A DNA stretch of 64,000 bases from the NCBI RefSeq assembly GCF_003477605.1, contig NZ_QUDR01000009.1, positions 1 to 64,000 of the forward strand, in the 5' to 3' direction. A program made the translations under genes and the position numbers. The DNA is from Clostridium sp. AF37-5. Lineage in GTDB: Bacteria; Bacillota; Clostridia; Lachnospirales; Lachnospiraceae. Below the pieces are notes generated by a model. That model saw nothing but the letters and a program-made list of their open reading frames with translations, had not been told where the DNA came from and did no database searches. How positions within the stretch are numbered: position 1 is the stretch's first letter; every line of letters starts with the position of its first letter. This document shows positions 25,132 through 33,041 of this stretch, in pieces.

Positions 25132-27222
25132 ATGGGAGAATTAAGAAGAATTGTTTGTCAAAAAAAATATCTGCTTGCCGTATTTGTATTATTAATTGCA
25201 AATTTGTTTTTGTTTCAATATTATCAAATGGATAATTTGCAGGCGTTAAGAGACAAAGAAACGAGACAGGATACCCTTGATGTGTGGCAGGAAGATCAGG
25301 AAACGGCAAAAGAAGAGTTTGTTAGTAAAATAAAGGAGATGGATGCACAGTCGGAAACTTTGTCCGAGATTAGTATTTTTTCGGATGAAAACTCATTTGT
25401 TAATCAAAATATCCAGCGGACAAAAAAAGATTTTGCAAGGATAAAAGGAGTCAATATAGATGTTTCACATTCTGAAAAGGCGATGTCCGAATTTTTGGAA
25501 TATGATGAAATTTTTTATGTTTTCCTTTTGTTTATTATTGTAACGGTTCTAAATTTTTTTGATGAAAGGAAGTCGGGGCTCTGGCAGATTACTTATAGCT
25601 GTAAAGCGGGAAGAATGAAATTGGCAGTAAAACGATTAGGTATCTTTTTGTTTTTAACGCTGCTATTTAGCTTTTTTATTTTTTCTGAAACATTGTGGAT
25701 GGCTTTTTTTGACTACGGAGGCAGTGGAATCCTATCTTCGCCGGCACAGTCGGTTATTGCGCTAAAAGATTTTACCCTTCCCCTTTCTGTATCTGGTTTT
25801 TTGATATATTATTGGGTGATTTGTACACTTTTAATGATGTTTACGGGATTGTTTGTGTGGGCGTTCCTCTCACTGGTACATAACCGAAATCTGGGACTGG
25901 TTTTGGTGGTTTTAATTTATGGAACGGCATTTGCTTTGTATCATCTTATCCCACAACAGCATCCGCTTTGTGTCTTGCGATATTTCAATTTATGGTTTTT
26001 GGCAAGTCCAAAAGAAACATTTTTAGAATATGTCAATTTCCGGATAGGCGGTATACTGGTTAATCTGCGGGAATTTGTGCAGGGAACTGCTATTGTATTT
26101 TGTGCTGCCGCAGGGATTGCTGCCTGTTATATTAATAAGAGGACGAGACCGTTTTATGCGGCAGGAATTGTGGAGCGTGTACTGGAGCGGGTGAATGAAT
26201 GGTGGAAAAAGATTTTGTGTCATTGTCACGGGATTGGATTTGAATTATATAAAACATTATTCTATGGAAAGGGAATCTTTGCTGCTATTATTTTTGTGTA
26301 TTTGATTGTAAGCGGCATTTCCATGGAGGATTTAATGGTTAGTCCGGCACGGGAACAATTAAATCATTTTTATGAACAAAATACCGGACATATTACAAAA
26401 GAGACGATGCAGCCATATGAAAAAATAACAAAAGAATTGAAAAAGGTTGAGGAGAACCGTGCCAAAGCATCGGGGGAATCATTAAAAGAAGCAGATGATA
26501 TTTATGAGTCCTACGAGGCAACAAGGGCAATGGCTTTGAAACTTGAAGAGCGGTTAAATTATGCAGAAAAACTGGAAAAACAGGGAATTGATGGCTGGTG
26601 GCTGAATGAAACCGGGTATCGTTGGCTGTTTGGTAAAGGAAATGTATCTGACCGAATGGTTCACGGTGCACTGGCAATACTTGCCATGATATTTATGTTG
26701 TCCGGATGTTATGCTATGGAGAGGCAGTCCGGTGTCCGCTTTATTCTGCGGTGTACAAAAAAAGGCAGGAAGAGCTTTTTCTTACGAAAGGAAGTCTGTG
26801 CGGTAATTACGGCGGTATTTACCTGTGGTCTGACTGTTGGAGCGGAGATTTATGAAGCAGGGCGTTTATATAATTTAGATGGTTTGAGTGCACCGGTTCA
26901 AAATATATCATTTTTACAAAATGTGCCTTTTTCCATTAGCATCGGACAGTTTTTGTGTATCTGGATTTTTATGCGCTTTTTAATTTATATGATGGTTGCC
27001 AATCTGTGCCTGATGATATCATCTACGACAGAACGGGTAGAAAAAGCACAGATGATTTCGCTGTCATTGTTAATTTTTACAGTGATTTCCGGTGTTTCAG
27101 AATATATGGTACTTGGAACGCAGAGGGGCAGGAAAACCATTTTTGTTGGTATCTTTGTATTGTTGTGTCTCTGTATAAGCATTTTTGTTACATATCGAAG
27201 ATGGAGGAATGTAAATGATTGA
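25132..27222 (+). CDS. ABC-2-like permease with large extracytoplasmic domain
   Basis: 696 residues. One membrane helix near the N-terminus (about 12-30) is followed by an extracytoplasmic helical region (to about 125), a group of helices (about 130-345), a second soluble domain (about 410-500) and further helices at the C-terminus. This is the pattern of ABC-2 type permeases of lantibiotic- or peptide-export systems. It starts 12 bp after the lipoprotein and overlaps the ATPase start by 8 bp. No closer family is recognised. Confidence 0.75.
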   Translation: MGELRRIVCQKKYLLAVFVLLIANLFLFQYYQMDNLQALRDKETRQDTLDVWQEDQETAKEEFVSKIKEMDAQSETLSEISIFSDENSFVNQNIQRTKKDFARIKGVNIDVSHSEKAMSEFLEYDEIFYVFLLFIIVTVLNFFDERKSGLWQITYSCKAGRMKLAVKRLGIFLFLTLLFSFFIFSETLWMAFFDYGGSGILSSPAQSVIALKDFTLPLSVSGFLIYYWVICTLLMMFTGLFVWAFLSLVHNRNLGLVLVVLIYGTAFALYHLIPQQHPLCVLRYFNLWFLASPKETFLEYVNFRIGGILVNLREFVQGTAIVFCAAAGIAACYINKRTRPFYAAGIVERVLERVNEWWKKILCHCHGIGFELYKTLFYGKGIFAAIIFVYLIVSGISMEDLMVSPAREQLNHFYEQNTGHITKETMQPYEKITKELKKVEENRAKASGESLKEADDIYESYEATRAMALKLEERLNYAEKLEKQGIDGWWLNETGYRWLFGKGNVSDRMVHGALAILAMIFMLSGCYAMERQSGVRFILRCTKKGRKSFFLRKEVCAVITAVFTCGLTVGAEIYEAGRLYNLDGLSAPVQNISFLQNVPFSISIGQFLCIWIFMRFLIYMMVANLCLMISSTTERVEKAQMISLSLLIFTVISGVSEYMVLGTQRGRKTIFVGIFVLLCLCISIFVTYRRWRNVND

Positions 27223-27937
27223 AATAAAAAATTTGCGAAAGACATATGGGAAAAAGGTGGCATTGAAAAGTTTTTCTTATACATTTGAAGATGGTATTTA
27301 TGGTATGCTCGGAGCGAATGGAGCTGGGAAGAGTACACTAATGAATTTGCTTACGGATAATGTAAAAAGGGATTCCGGTGAAATTTTGTATGATGGAAAA
27401 GAGATATTAAAGATGGGGGGAAGTTATCTGGAAAAAGTAGGATATATGCCACAGCAGCAGGGATTTTATGAAAGTTTTTCTGCCCGCATGTTTTTGGTTT
27501 ATATGGCGGAATTGAAAGGACTCCGAAAAAAAGAAGCAAAAAAGCAGATTGAAAATCTTTTAGAAATTGTTCACTTGTCACATGTGGCGGATAAAAAAAT
27601 TGGCGGGTTTTCCGGGGGAATGAAACAGCGTGTTTTGCTGGCTCAGGCATTATTAGGCAATCCCAAACTTCTAATTTTGGATGAACCGACAGCAGGACTT
27701 GATCCGAAAGAACGTGTCAATTTGAGAAACTATATTCATCAGTTGTCTCAGAATAAAATAATTTTATTAGCAACTCATGTGGTAAGTGATGTCGAAAGTA
27801 TTGCAGACCGGATTCTCATCATGAAGGCGGGAGAACTGGTGGCAGATGATACGCCGGAACATTTGGTTCATGCCGTTGATGGAAATAATTTAGAGGATGT
27901 GTATATGAATTATTTTGGTGATAAGGGAGAAAAATAG
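27215..27937 (+). CDS. ABC transporter ATP-binding protein
   Basis: 240 residues. Walker A GANGAGKST, Q-loop region MPQQQGF, signature FSGGMKQR, Walker B LLILDEPTAGLDP and H-loop ATHVVSD are all intact. GGAGG at 27203-27207 inside the end of the permease gene serves the ATG at 27215. It powers the preceding permease. Third gene of the lipoprotein operon. Confidence 0.93.
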   Translation: MIEIKNLRKTYGKKVALKSFSYTFEDGIYGMLGANGAGKSTLMNLLTDNVKRDSGEILYDGKEILKMGGSYLEKVGYMPQQQGFYESFSARMFLVYMAELKGLRKKEAKKQIENLLEIVHLSHVADKKIGGFSGGMKQRVLLAQALLGNPKLLILDEPTAGLDPKERVNLRNYIHQLSQNKIILLATHVVSDVESIADRILIMKAGELVADDTPEHLVHAVDGNNLEDVYMNYFGDKGEK

Positions 27938-27943
27938 GTAAAA

Positions 27944-28087
27944 TTATTTTAAAGTTTTCTTGTAATTTGTGCCCCAGCTTTGCATTGCCATAAGAATCGG
28001 TCTCATGGATTCGCCCGTTTCGCTCAGAGCATATTCTACATGAGGAGGAACTTCTGGGTAAACGGTTCGGGTGATGAGACCGTCTAG
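27944..28087 (-). pseudogene. HxlR-family regulator, 3' fragment
   Basis: On the minus strand the frame reads DGLITRTVYPEVPPHVEY followed by ALSETGESMRPILMAM, the C-terminal half of an HxlR winged-helix regulator. A stop codon lies just upstream in the same frame and there is no start or helix-turn-helix N-terminus, so only about 47 residues remain. It abuts another degraded frame. Confidence 0.75.
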
Positions 28088-28090
28088 AGA

Positions 28091-28232
28091 TTAAAAGGTT
28101 TTCCAGCACTTTTCCTTTAGAAAATTGCTAATTACATTTATATCTTCTCCTTCGTATGGAATTAAATTTATTCTAGCATTACAGTCTGCTCTTTCTTGTA
28201 AAAGAGATTGTATTTTATCAAAATCACTCATA
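28091..28232 (-). pseudogene. Frameshifted small gene fragment
   Basis: A good ribosome site (AAGGAGG complement near 28240) and ATG (complement 28230-28232) open a frame that stops after 17 codons. If one base is removed from the A5 run at about 28200-28204, the frame continues for about 46 residues (QERADCNARINLIPYEGE and beyond) to a stop at 28091. The intact family is not certain. It looks like the 5' end of a gene joined to the HxlR fragment by a deletion. Confidence 0.5.
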
Positions 28233-28325
28233 AAAAATCCTCCTTTAGGGGTACTTTTGAAGAGCAGGAATATCGAAATTTATTGAAAATTTGTATTGCC
28301 GATTCCACAAAAAAGTGCGAAACAC

Positions 28326-28354
28326 TTGCAGCTGCCCGCAATCTATGATATGAT
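28326..28354 (+). promoter_or_regulatory. Promoter of the riboswitch-controlled FAD gene
   Basis: TTGCAG (28326-28331), 17-bp spacer, TATGAT (28349-28354). The predicted start near 28360 coincides with the first base of the aptamer P1 stem. Confidence 0.7.
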
Positions 28355-28359
28355 TTCAG

Positions 28360-28438
28360 TGTTATATAGGTTTGTAATTGGTCAAACGTTTCTACGAACT
28401 ACCGTAATAGTTTACTATAACAATTATGGTAGTTTTTT
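28360..28438 (+). ncRNA. Guanine-type purine riboswitch with overlapping terminator
   Basis: P1 TGTTATA (28360-28366) / TATAACA (28416-28422); J1/2 TAG; P2 GTTTG / CAAAC (28370-28374, 28383-28387) with a loop ending in GG; J2/3 GTTTCTAC (28388-28395), the invariant core; P3 AACTA / TAGTT with loop CCGTAA (28402-28407), whose CC can pair with the P2 loop GG. Ligand-contacting positions match the purine class (U22, U47, U51, A52), and the specificity position is C (28415), i.e. guanine/hypoxanthine type. A 12-bp terminator, 28397-28408 with 28423-28434 plus T6, uses the P3 5' strand, so aptamer and terminator exclude each other. P2 is short (5 bp). Confidence 0.82.
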
Positions 28439-28465
28439 ATTTGTTATGAAATGGAGGACACGAAT

Positions 28466-29833
28466 ATGAAATATGATGTAATTATTGTAGGTGCCGGACC
28501 GGGAGGTATTTTTTCAGCGTACGAGTTGACGAAGAAGAATCCGTCTCTGAAAGTTGCCGTATTTGAAAAGGGATATTCTTTAGAGAAACGCAAATGTCCG
28601 ATTGATGGAGATAAAGTAAAGTCTTGTATTAATTGTAAATCCTGTGCAATTATGAGTGGCTTTGGCGGCGCAGGCGCTTTTTCGGATGGAAAATATAATA
28701 TTACGAATGATTTTGGTGGGACACTTTATGAGTATATTGGAAGGGAAAAGGCAATTTCGCTAATGAAATATGTCGACGAGATTAATTGTGCTTATGGTGG
28801 TGCAAAAACGCATATGTATTCAACGGCAAACACGAAGTTTAAGAAGATTTGTATGCAGAATAAACTTACACTTTTGGATGCATCCGTAAGACATTTAGGA
28901 ACCGATATTAACTATGTAGTTCTTGAAAATTTATTTGCAAAACTAAAGGATAAAGTAGATTTTTATTTCCAGACGCCGGTAGATAAAATCGAAAAAAAAC
29001 AAGAGGGTTATAAGGTTTTATATAAAGATGGGGAGGCAGAATGTACAGAGTGTATTATTTCTGTTGGGCGAAGCGGAAGTAAATGGATGCAGTCAATTTG
29101 TGAAGATCTTGATATTTCCACAAAATCAAATCGAGTAGATATCGGAGTTCGCGTGGAACTTCCTGCAGTTATTTTTTCGCATCTTACCGATGAATTATAT
29201 GAGAGTAAAATTGTTTACCGCACAAAGAAATTTGAGGACCGTGTCCGCACATTTTGTATGAATCCTTATGGGCAGGTTGTGAACGAGAACACAAACGGAA
29301 TTATTACGGTAAATGGACACAGTTTTGAAGACCCGGAAAAGAGAACAGAAAACACTAATTTTGCGCTGCTTGTGGCGAAGCACTTTTCTGAGCCATTTAA
29401 AGACAGCAATGGTTATGGTGAAAGTATTGCAAAACTATCCAATATGCTGGGCGGTGGTGTGATTGTTCAGAGATTTGGAGACCTTGTGAGGGGAAGGAGA
29501 AGTACGGTAAATCGTATTGAGGAAAGTACAGTGCGTCCGACTCTTGCGGCAACGCCCGGTGATTTAAGTCTGGTGCTTCCAAAACGTATTATGGATGGTA
29601 TTATTGAAATGATTTATGCACTTGATGCTGTGGCACCCGGTACAGCAAATGATGACACTCTTTTATACGGAGTGGAAGTTAAATTTTATAATATGGAAGT
29701 GGATATTGATGAAAATTTGGAAACGAAACATAAAGGTCTTTATGTGATTGGTGATGGCAGTGGTGTAACACATTCGCTTTCGCATGCTTCGGCAAGCGGC
29801 GTGTATGTGGCAGACCATATTGTGAATAATTGA
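28466..29833 (+). CDS. FAD-dependent oxidoreductase (COG2509-like)
   Basis: 455 residues. The start at 28466 follows GGAGG; an ATG at 28451 overlaps that site. N-terminal FAD Rossmann motif IVGAGPGGIFSAYEL, then a four-Cys segment (CPIDGDKVKSCINCKSC), the GFGGAGAFSDGK block typical of this uncharacterised dehydrogenase family, and a C-terminal GDGSGVTHSLSHASASG FAD contact. Cytosolic. Transcription passes through the purine riboswitch upstream, which ties the enzyme to purine status; its reaction is not known. Confidence 0.88.
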   Translation: MKYDVIIVGAGPGGIFSAYELTKKNPSLKVAVFEKGYSLEKRKCPIDGDKVKSCINCKSCAIMSGFGGAGAFSDGKYNITNDFGGTLYEYIGREKAISLMKYVDEINCAYGGAKTHMYSTANTKFKKICMQNKLTLLDASVRHLGTDINYVVLENLFAKLKDKVDFYFQTPVDKIEKKQEGYKVLYKDGEAECTECIISVGRSGSKWMQSICEDLDISTKSNRVDIGVRVELPAVIFSHLTDELYESKIVYRTKKFEDRVRTFCMNPYGQVVNENTNGIITVNGHSFEDPEKRTENTNFALLVAKHFSEPFKDSNGYGESIAKLSNMLGGGVIVQRFGDLVRGRRSTVNRIEESTVRPTLAATPGDLSLVLPKRIMDGIIEMIYALDAVAPGTANDDTLLYGVEVKFYNMEVDIDENLETKHKGLYVIGDGSGVTHSLSHASASGVYVADHIVNN

Positions 29834-29889
29834 TAAGGAAAGTGGGAGTAATTGTCCTAAAAAATTCTAGACAAGCTTTTTCTTTTATG

Positions 29890-30012
29890 CTATAACTAGA
29901 ATAACAATGAAATAAAACACGACACTTTCCTGCCACCGGGTAGGAAAGTTAAGCGTCAGATTTTCTATCGTTAGGTCTTAGAAGATAGGAAATGCTGGCG
30001 CTTTATTTTTTT
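29890..30012 (+). ncRNA. Structured leader RNA upstream of degenerate pnuC
   Basis: A possible promoter (-10 TATAAC at 29891-29896) is followed by hairpin ACTTTCCT / AGGAAAGT (about 29923-29930 and 29942-29949) and by a long hairpin GCGTCAG...CTGGCGC extended by ATTTTCTATC / GATAGGAAAT, ending in a T-run (about 29953-30012). The arrangement, an aptamer-like hairpin then a terminator before a vitamin-precursor transporter gene, suggests a riboswitch or other attenuator. It does not match any class I can name with confidence. Confidence 0.5.
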
Positions 30013-30040
30013 GAAAATAGGAAGGAGCTTAGGCACTATT

Positions 30041-30182
30041 ATGAGTAATCCAATTAAAAGTTTAACAAAAAAAGAATGGGGGAGTATGGATTGGTTCCCT
30101 GCTAATCATTGTGATATCCAATGTTTCATCGGGAAGCTTTGATTTGTATGGCTTTATTAGCTGGAAGAAACGGGAAAAGTGA
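30041..30182 (+). pseudogene. pnuC: pnuC-like nicotinamide riboside transporter, frameshifted and truncated
   Basis: The frame starts SNPIKSLTKKEWG, then needs removal of one G in the G5 run at 30078-30082 to continue VWIGSLLIIVISNVSSGSF DLYGFISW, which is the N-terminus and first helix of PnuC. It ends after about 46 residues (stop 30180-30182), and the other membrane helices are gone. The following bases to about 30271 show no recognisable gene. The ribosome site GAAGGAG and the structured leader survive. Confidence 0.7.
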
Positions 30183-30271
30183 TGTGTATCGGCTGGATGT
30201 TTGAATGAAGTAAAAGTGGACATTGAAAGCGGGCTTTCCGCAAAAGGCAGCAGAAGAACCCCAATATGAAT

Positions 30272-30511
30272 TTACATCGTACTTTTCACAATTTGCTCGT
30301 ATTCTTTTTGAATTTCATTTGTGCTTCCTGCCCGTTTGTTTTTAATAAATAGTGTTCGAAATATCAATCTTGCAAGTGGACCAACAAGAATAAGCTGCAA
30401 CGGAAATGCCATAACAAAATTTTTGCAGTATGTCATGAGATAATCCGGTATGAAATTTTCTGTAAAACCATATCCATGATATACGCCGAGCACGCAATTA
30501 AATGAAGTCAA
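30272..30511 (-). pseudogene. DUF2798-like membrane protein fragment
   Basis: The minus-strand frame contains YCKNFVMAFPLQLILVGPLARLIF, the second helix of the DUF2798 family, plus a basic tail. The only available start is a TTG without ribosome site, and a stop lies two codons upstream, so the first helix is missing. Treated as a 5'-truncated remnant; a short functional protein cannot be excluded. Confidence 0.55.
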
Positions 30512-30658
30512 GTATTATTTTTAATTCGATTGCGATTGCAAGAAATAGGAAAAATGTGTAAGATAGTAGGAGAAATGACGAAATGCTCTGTTTAGTTTTC
30601 TGAAATTATGACGATACATTATATAGAGTGTTGATTTTATTTGCAAGGAGATTTTTAT

Positions 30659-30961
30659 ATGATGATAAATATGAAATATAATCTTCCAGATCGAATATTG
30701 AGGGAACTTTCTTTTTTTGCGAAGAAGTATTCTGTCACAAAAATTATACTGTTTGGTTCCCGTGCACGAGGCACAAATACAGAAAGAAGTGATATAGATA
30801 TCGCAGTATATGGTGGAGATTTTGAACATTTTTATTGGGATGTCAAGGAAAATATGCATTCTCTTCTTATGTTTGATGTCGTACGAGCAGATGTAAAAAT
30901 TTCAGATGAATTGAAACAAGAAATAGAAAGGGATGGTGTTATAATTTATGAAAAAACTTGA
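30659..30961 (+). CDS. mntA: MNT-domain nucleotidyltransferase (MntA-like antitoxin), pair 1
   Basis: 100 residues; AAGGAG (30645-30650) is 8 bp before the ATG at 30659. The minimal nucleotidyltransferase motif GSX10DXD is intact (GSRARG...SDID). The HEPN gene overlaps its end by 14 bp. In the characterised HepT/MntA systems the MNT protein neutralises the HEPN RNase by adding AMP to a Tyr in the RX4-6HXY motif, and that motif is present in the partner. A -10-like TATAGA lies near 30621. Homologous to the second pair at 48.9-49.5 kb. Confidence 0.88.
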   Translation: MMINMKYNLPDRILRELSFFAKKYSVTKIILFGSRARGTNTERSDIDIAVYGGDFEHFYWDVKENMHSLLMFDVVRADVKISDELKQEIERDGVIIYEKT

Positions 30962-31358
30962 AAACTTTACAAATAGTCTGTCTATATTGGCAGAGGCGGA
31001 TTTTAAACTTGCAGAAGAAAATGATATATATCGAACAGGGATTATTGGACAATTTAATCTAACTTTTGAACTTGCATGGAAAGCATTGCAGGAAATTATG
31101 AGACTGCATAGTGTGGAAGGTACTGCTACCGGTTCGCTTCGTGAAATCTTGCAGCTTGGTTATAAAATTGGATTTATCAATGATTCTGAGGTATGGCTGC
31201 TTATGCTGAAAAAACGCAATACTTCTGTTCATATTTATAATGAAGATGAAATTGATGAAATGATTATGCTGATACGTGACAGTTTTATTCCGGCTTTTAT
31301 TGTTCTTAGGGATATGCTGGTAAAGAAACTGGATGTAGTTGAAAGTGATTGGGTGTAA
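30948..31358 (+). CDS. hepT: HEPN-domain protein (HepT-like toxin, HI0074 type), pair 1
   Basis: 136 residues, all-helical, of the 'nucleotidyltransferase substrate-binding protein' type. The RX4-6HXY motif reads RNTSVHIY, so both the RNase residues (Arg, His) and the modifiable Tyr are kept. The start overlaps the MNT gene by 14 bp (translational coupling). Predicted RNase toxin controlled by AMPylation. Similar in length and sequence to the HEPN protein at 49140-49550. Confidence 0.87.
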   Translation: MKKLENFTNSLSILAEADFKLAEENDIYRTGIIGQFNLTFELAWKALQEIMRLHSVEGTATGSLREILQLGYKIGFINDSEVWLLMLKKRNTSVHIYNEDEIDEMIMLIRDSFIPAFIVLRDMLVKKLDVVESDWV

Positions 31359-31468
31359 GATGAGTGGAGGATTTAGTACGGTATCAACAGGAAGAATTAC
31401 GATAGAAGAAAATGAACAACCCGCCTGAAATGTAGTGGGTACAAATCGTAATTTTAGGAGGAATATCA

Positions 31469-31918
31469 GTGCGAAATAGAAGTATGGCTTTGGTTGTTAG
31501 GAATGACAAGATTTTGATGATAAAAACATTTCGATTTAATAGATATATTTGGAAACTTCCAGGTGGTGGAATTGAGATAGGTGAAACCGCAGAAGAAGCT
31601 GCTATAAGGGAATTGAAAGAAGAATGTGGTTTAGAAGGAGTAATTAATAGACCTCTAAACACATTACATTGCAAAGATGGAAGTATAGAATATGTATTTT
31701 TAGTTGATGTTTCGGAAGAACAAGAGGCGATTGTGGGAATAGACCCAGAAGTTCCAGTAGGAGAAGAACAATCTATCAAAAATGTATGTTGGAAAAAGCT
31801 TAATGAACTTAGTGAAAAAGATAGGGCTTTTTTATGGTCGTATGGATTATTACAAGTAGATGATTATTTTGAACTTGTATTAAGTTGGGGAGACGAAATA
31901 AGTTATCCGCTTGATTAG
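31469..31918 (+). CDS. Nudix hydrolase
   Basis: 149 residues with a GTG start at 31469 served by AGGAGG (31458-31463). The Nudix box is complete: GGIEIGETAEEAAIREL then KEECGL (GX5EX7REUXEEXGU). N-terminal MALVVRNDKILMIKT is the usual first strand. It hydrolyses a nucleoside diphosphate linked to another moiety; the substrate is not predictable. Its 5' flank (31359-31468) carries only a 22-codon scrap frame. It may be a leftover of the NAD-related group around pnuC, but that is speculation. Confidence 0.9.
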   Translation: MRNRSMALVVRNDKILMIKTFRFNRYIWKLPGGGIEIGETAEEAAIRELKEECGLEGVINRPLNTLHCKDGSIEYVFLVDVSEEQEAIVGIDPEVPVGEEQSIKNVCWKKLNELSEKDRAFLWSYGLLQVDDYFELVLSWGDEISYPLD

Positions 31919-31969
31919 GCAGTTTGTCGGACTGACGAGATACAGAAAACTACATAGGAATAATCAATA

Positions 31970-32008
31970 GGCAGGTGGTCTTATAACGAGACTGCCTGCC
32001 ATCTTTTA
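31970..32008. terminator. Bidirectional terminator between Nudix and LysR genes
   Basis: GGCAGG (31970-31975) / CCTGCC (31995-32000) with inner GTCT/AGAC, a TG/TG internal mismatch and a 7-nt loop, followed by ATCTTTTA. It separates convergent genes. Confidence 0.75.
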
Positions 32009-32028
32009 TGCCAGCAATTGTCATTTCT

Positions 32029-32901
32029 CTAGGCTGTAGATTGCTTTAATTTTTGCAGAAATATTTCAGCAGCCTTTGATTGAAATGCAGTTCTTTTCCA
32101 GATCAATGCATAATGTATTTCTAATGGTGGATTTAGAGGACGGAAACAAACATCCTGTTCTAAAATCGTCGGAAGTAAATCCTCAGTGGTCAGATAAAAC
32201 CCTAATCCACTTTTGATAAATTTTGTTGGAGAGCCATTGACTACATTATATGTGGCAGCGATATTGAAGTTTTTTATATCAGTATCAGCCCAATGAGAAA
32301 TCAACTGTTGCAGACCGGCTCTCCGATGAAAAATCAGAGGTATTTTCAAAATATCTTTCTTCTCTATAAAATCATTTTCTGCAAGCTTGCAGTCAGAAGG
32401 CATTAAAACTCCCCAACGGGATGATTCCGGTAGTGAAATGTAATTATATTCTGAAATGTCAATCGGTTCCAAAAATACAGCAAAATCGATGCTTCCATGC
32501 TCCAGACGTTCTAATACATCAATCGCATCGCTGCTGTAAAATTGAAAATGCACATCTGGGTATTTGGAACGAAGACGTGCGGCTGTATTTAATACTGTTA
32601 TCGTTGGATTGCCACCAATAATAATTTCTCCGCCAATTTGTGAGTTGTTAGAGCTTAAATCATATTCGGTCTTTTCCACTAAGGATAGGATTTCTTCTGC
32701 CCGTTTCCTAAGGATAATTCCGTCTTCCGTCAATGTAATTTTGCGCTTGCCACGAATCAGCAATTGTTTTCCGAATTCATTTTCCAGTTCCATGAGCTGC
32801 TTGGAAAGATAAGGCTGCGAAATGTGCAGGCTCTCGGCAGCTCTTGTGATATTCTCTTCTTTGGTTACGGCAAGAAAATATTGTAATGTTCGTAATTCCA
32901 T
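32029..32901 (-). CDS. LysR-family transcription regulator
   Basis: 290 residues. The ATG at 32899-32901 (complement) follows GAGGTG with 6 bp spacing. N-terminal winged helix with NITRAAESLHISQPYLSKQL and the usual LENEFG; a periplasmic-binding-like effector domain follows. Divergent from the MATE pseudogene and aldo/keto reductase, with a T-N11-A dyad between. It probably controlled that transporter/reductase unit in response to a small molecule. Confidence 0.93.
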   Translation of the reverse strand: MELRTLQYFLAVTKEENITRAAESLHISQPYLSKQLMELENEFGKQLLIRGKRKITLTEDGIILRKRAEEILSLVEKTEYDLSSNNSQIGGEIIIGGNPTITVLNTAARLRSKYPDVHFQFYSSDAIDVLERLEHGSIDFAVFLEPIDISEYNYISLPESSRWGVLMPSDCKLAENDFIEKKDILKIPLIFHRRAGLQQLISHWADTDIKNFNIAATYNVVNGSPTKFIKSGLGFYLTTEDLLPTILEQDVCFRPLNPPLEIHYALIWKRTAFQSKAAEIFLQKLKQSTA

Positions 32902-32932
32902 TATCATCACCTCAAATTTAGTGTAGCCTTTC

Positions 32933-33004
32933 TTATCATTCCTGTCAATTATGATAAATCATTCTATATAAGTATTTGTTATTTTAATCAGAGAAGATTA
33001 TACT
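32933..33004 (+). promoter_or_regulatory. LysR T-N11-A box and divergent promoter
   Basis: TTATCAT (32933-32939) and ATGATAA (32951-32957) form a perfect inverted repeat with an 11-bp centre, the classical LysR recognition box. Downstream, TTGTTA (32976-32981), 17-bp spacer, TATACT (32999-33004) can drive the plus-strand genes. Confidence 0.65.
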
Positions 33005-33041
33005 TTTCACTGATAGAACATAGATAAGAGGATTGAGAAAA

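Noticed and set aside
28298..28305. GCCGATTC resembling a sigma-D -10 upstream of the riboswitch
   Set aside because: No acceptable -35 at the right distance; a better sigma-A promoter ends exactly where the aptamer begins.
31360..31428. 22-codon frame before the Nudix gene
   Set aside because: Too short, no recognisable family and no independent ribosome site; most likely scrap sequence.
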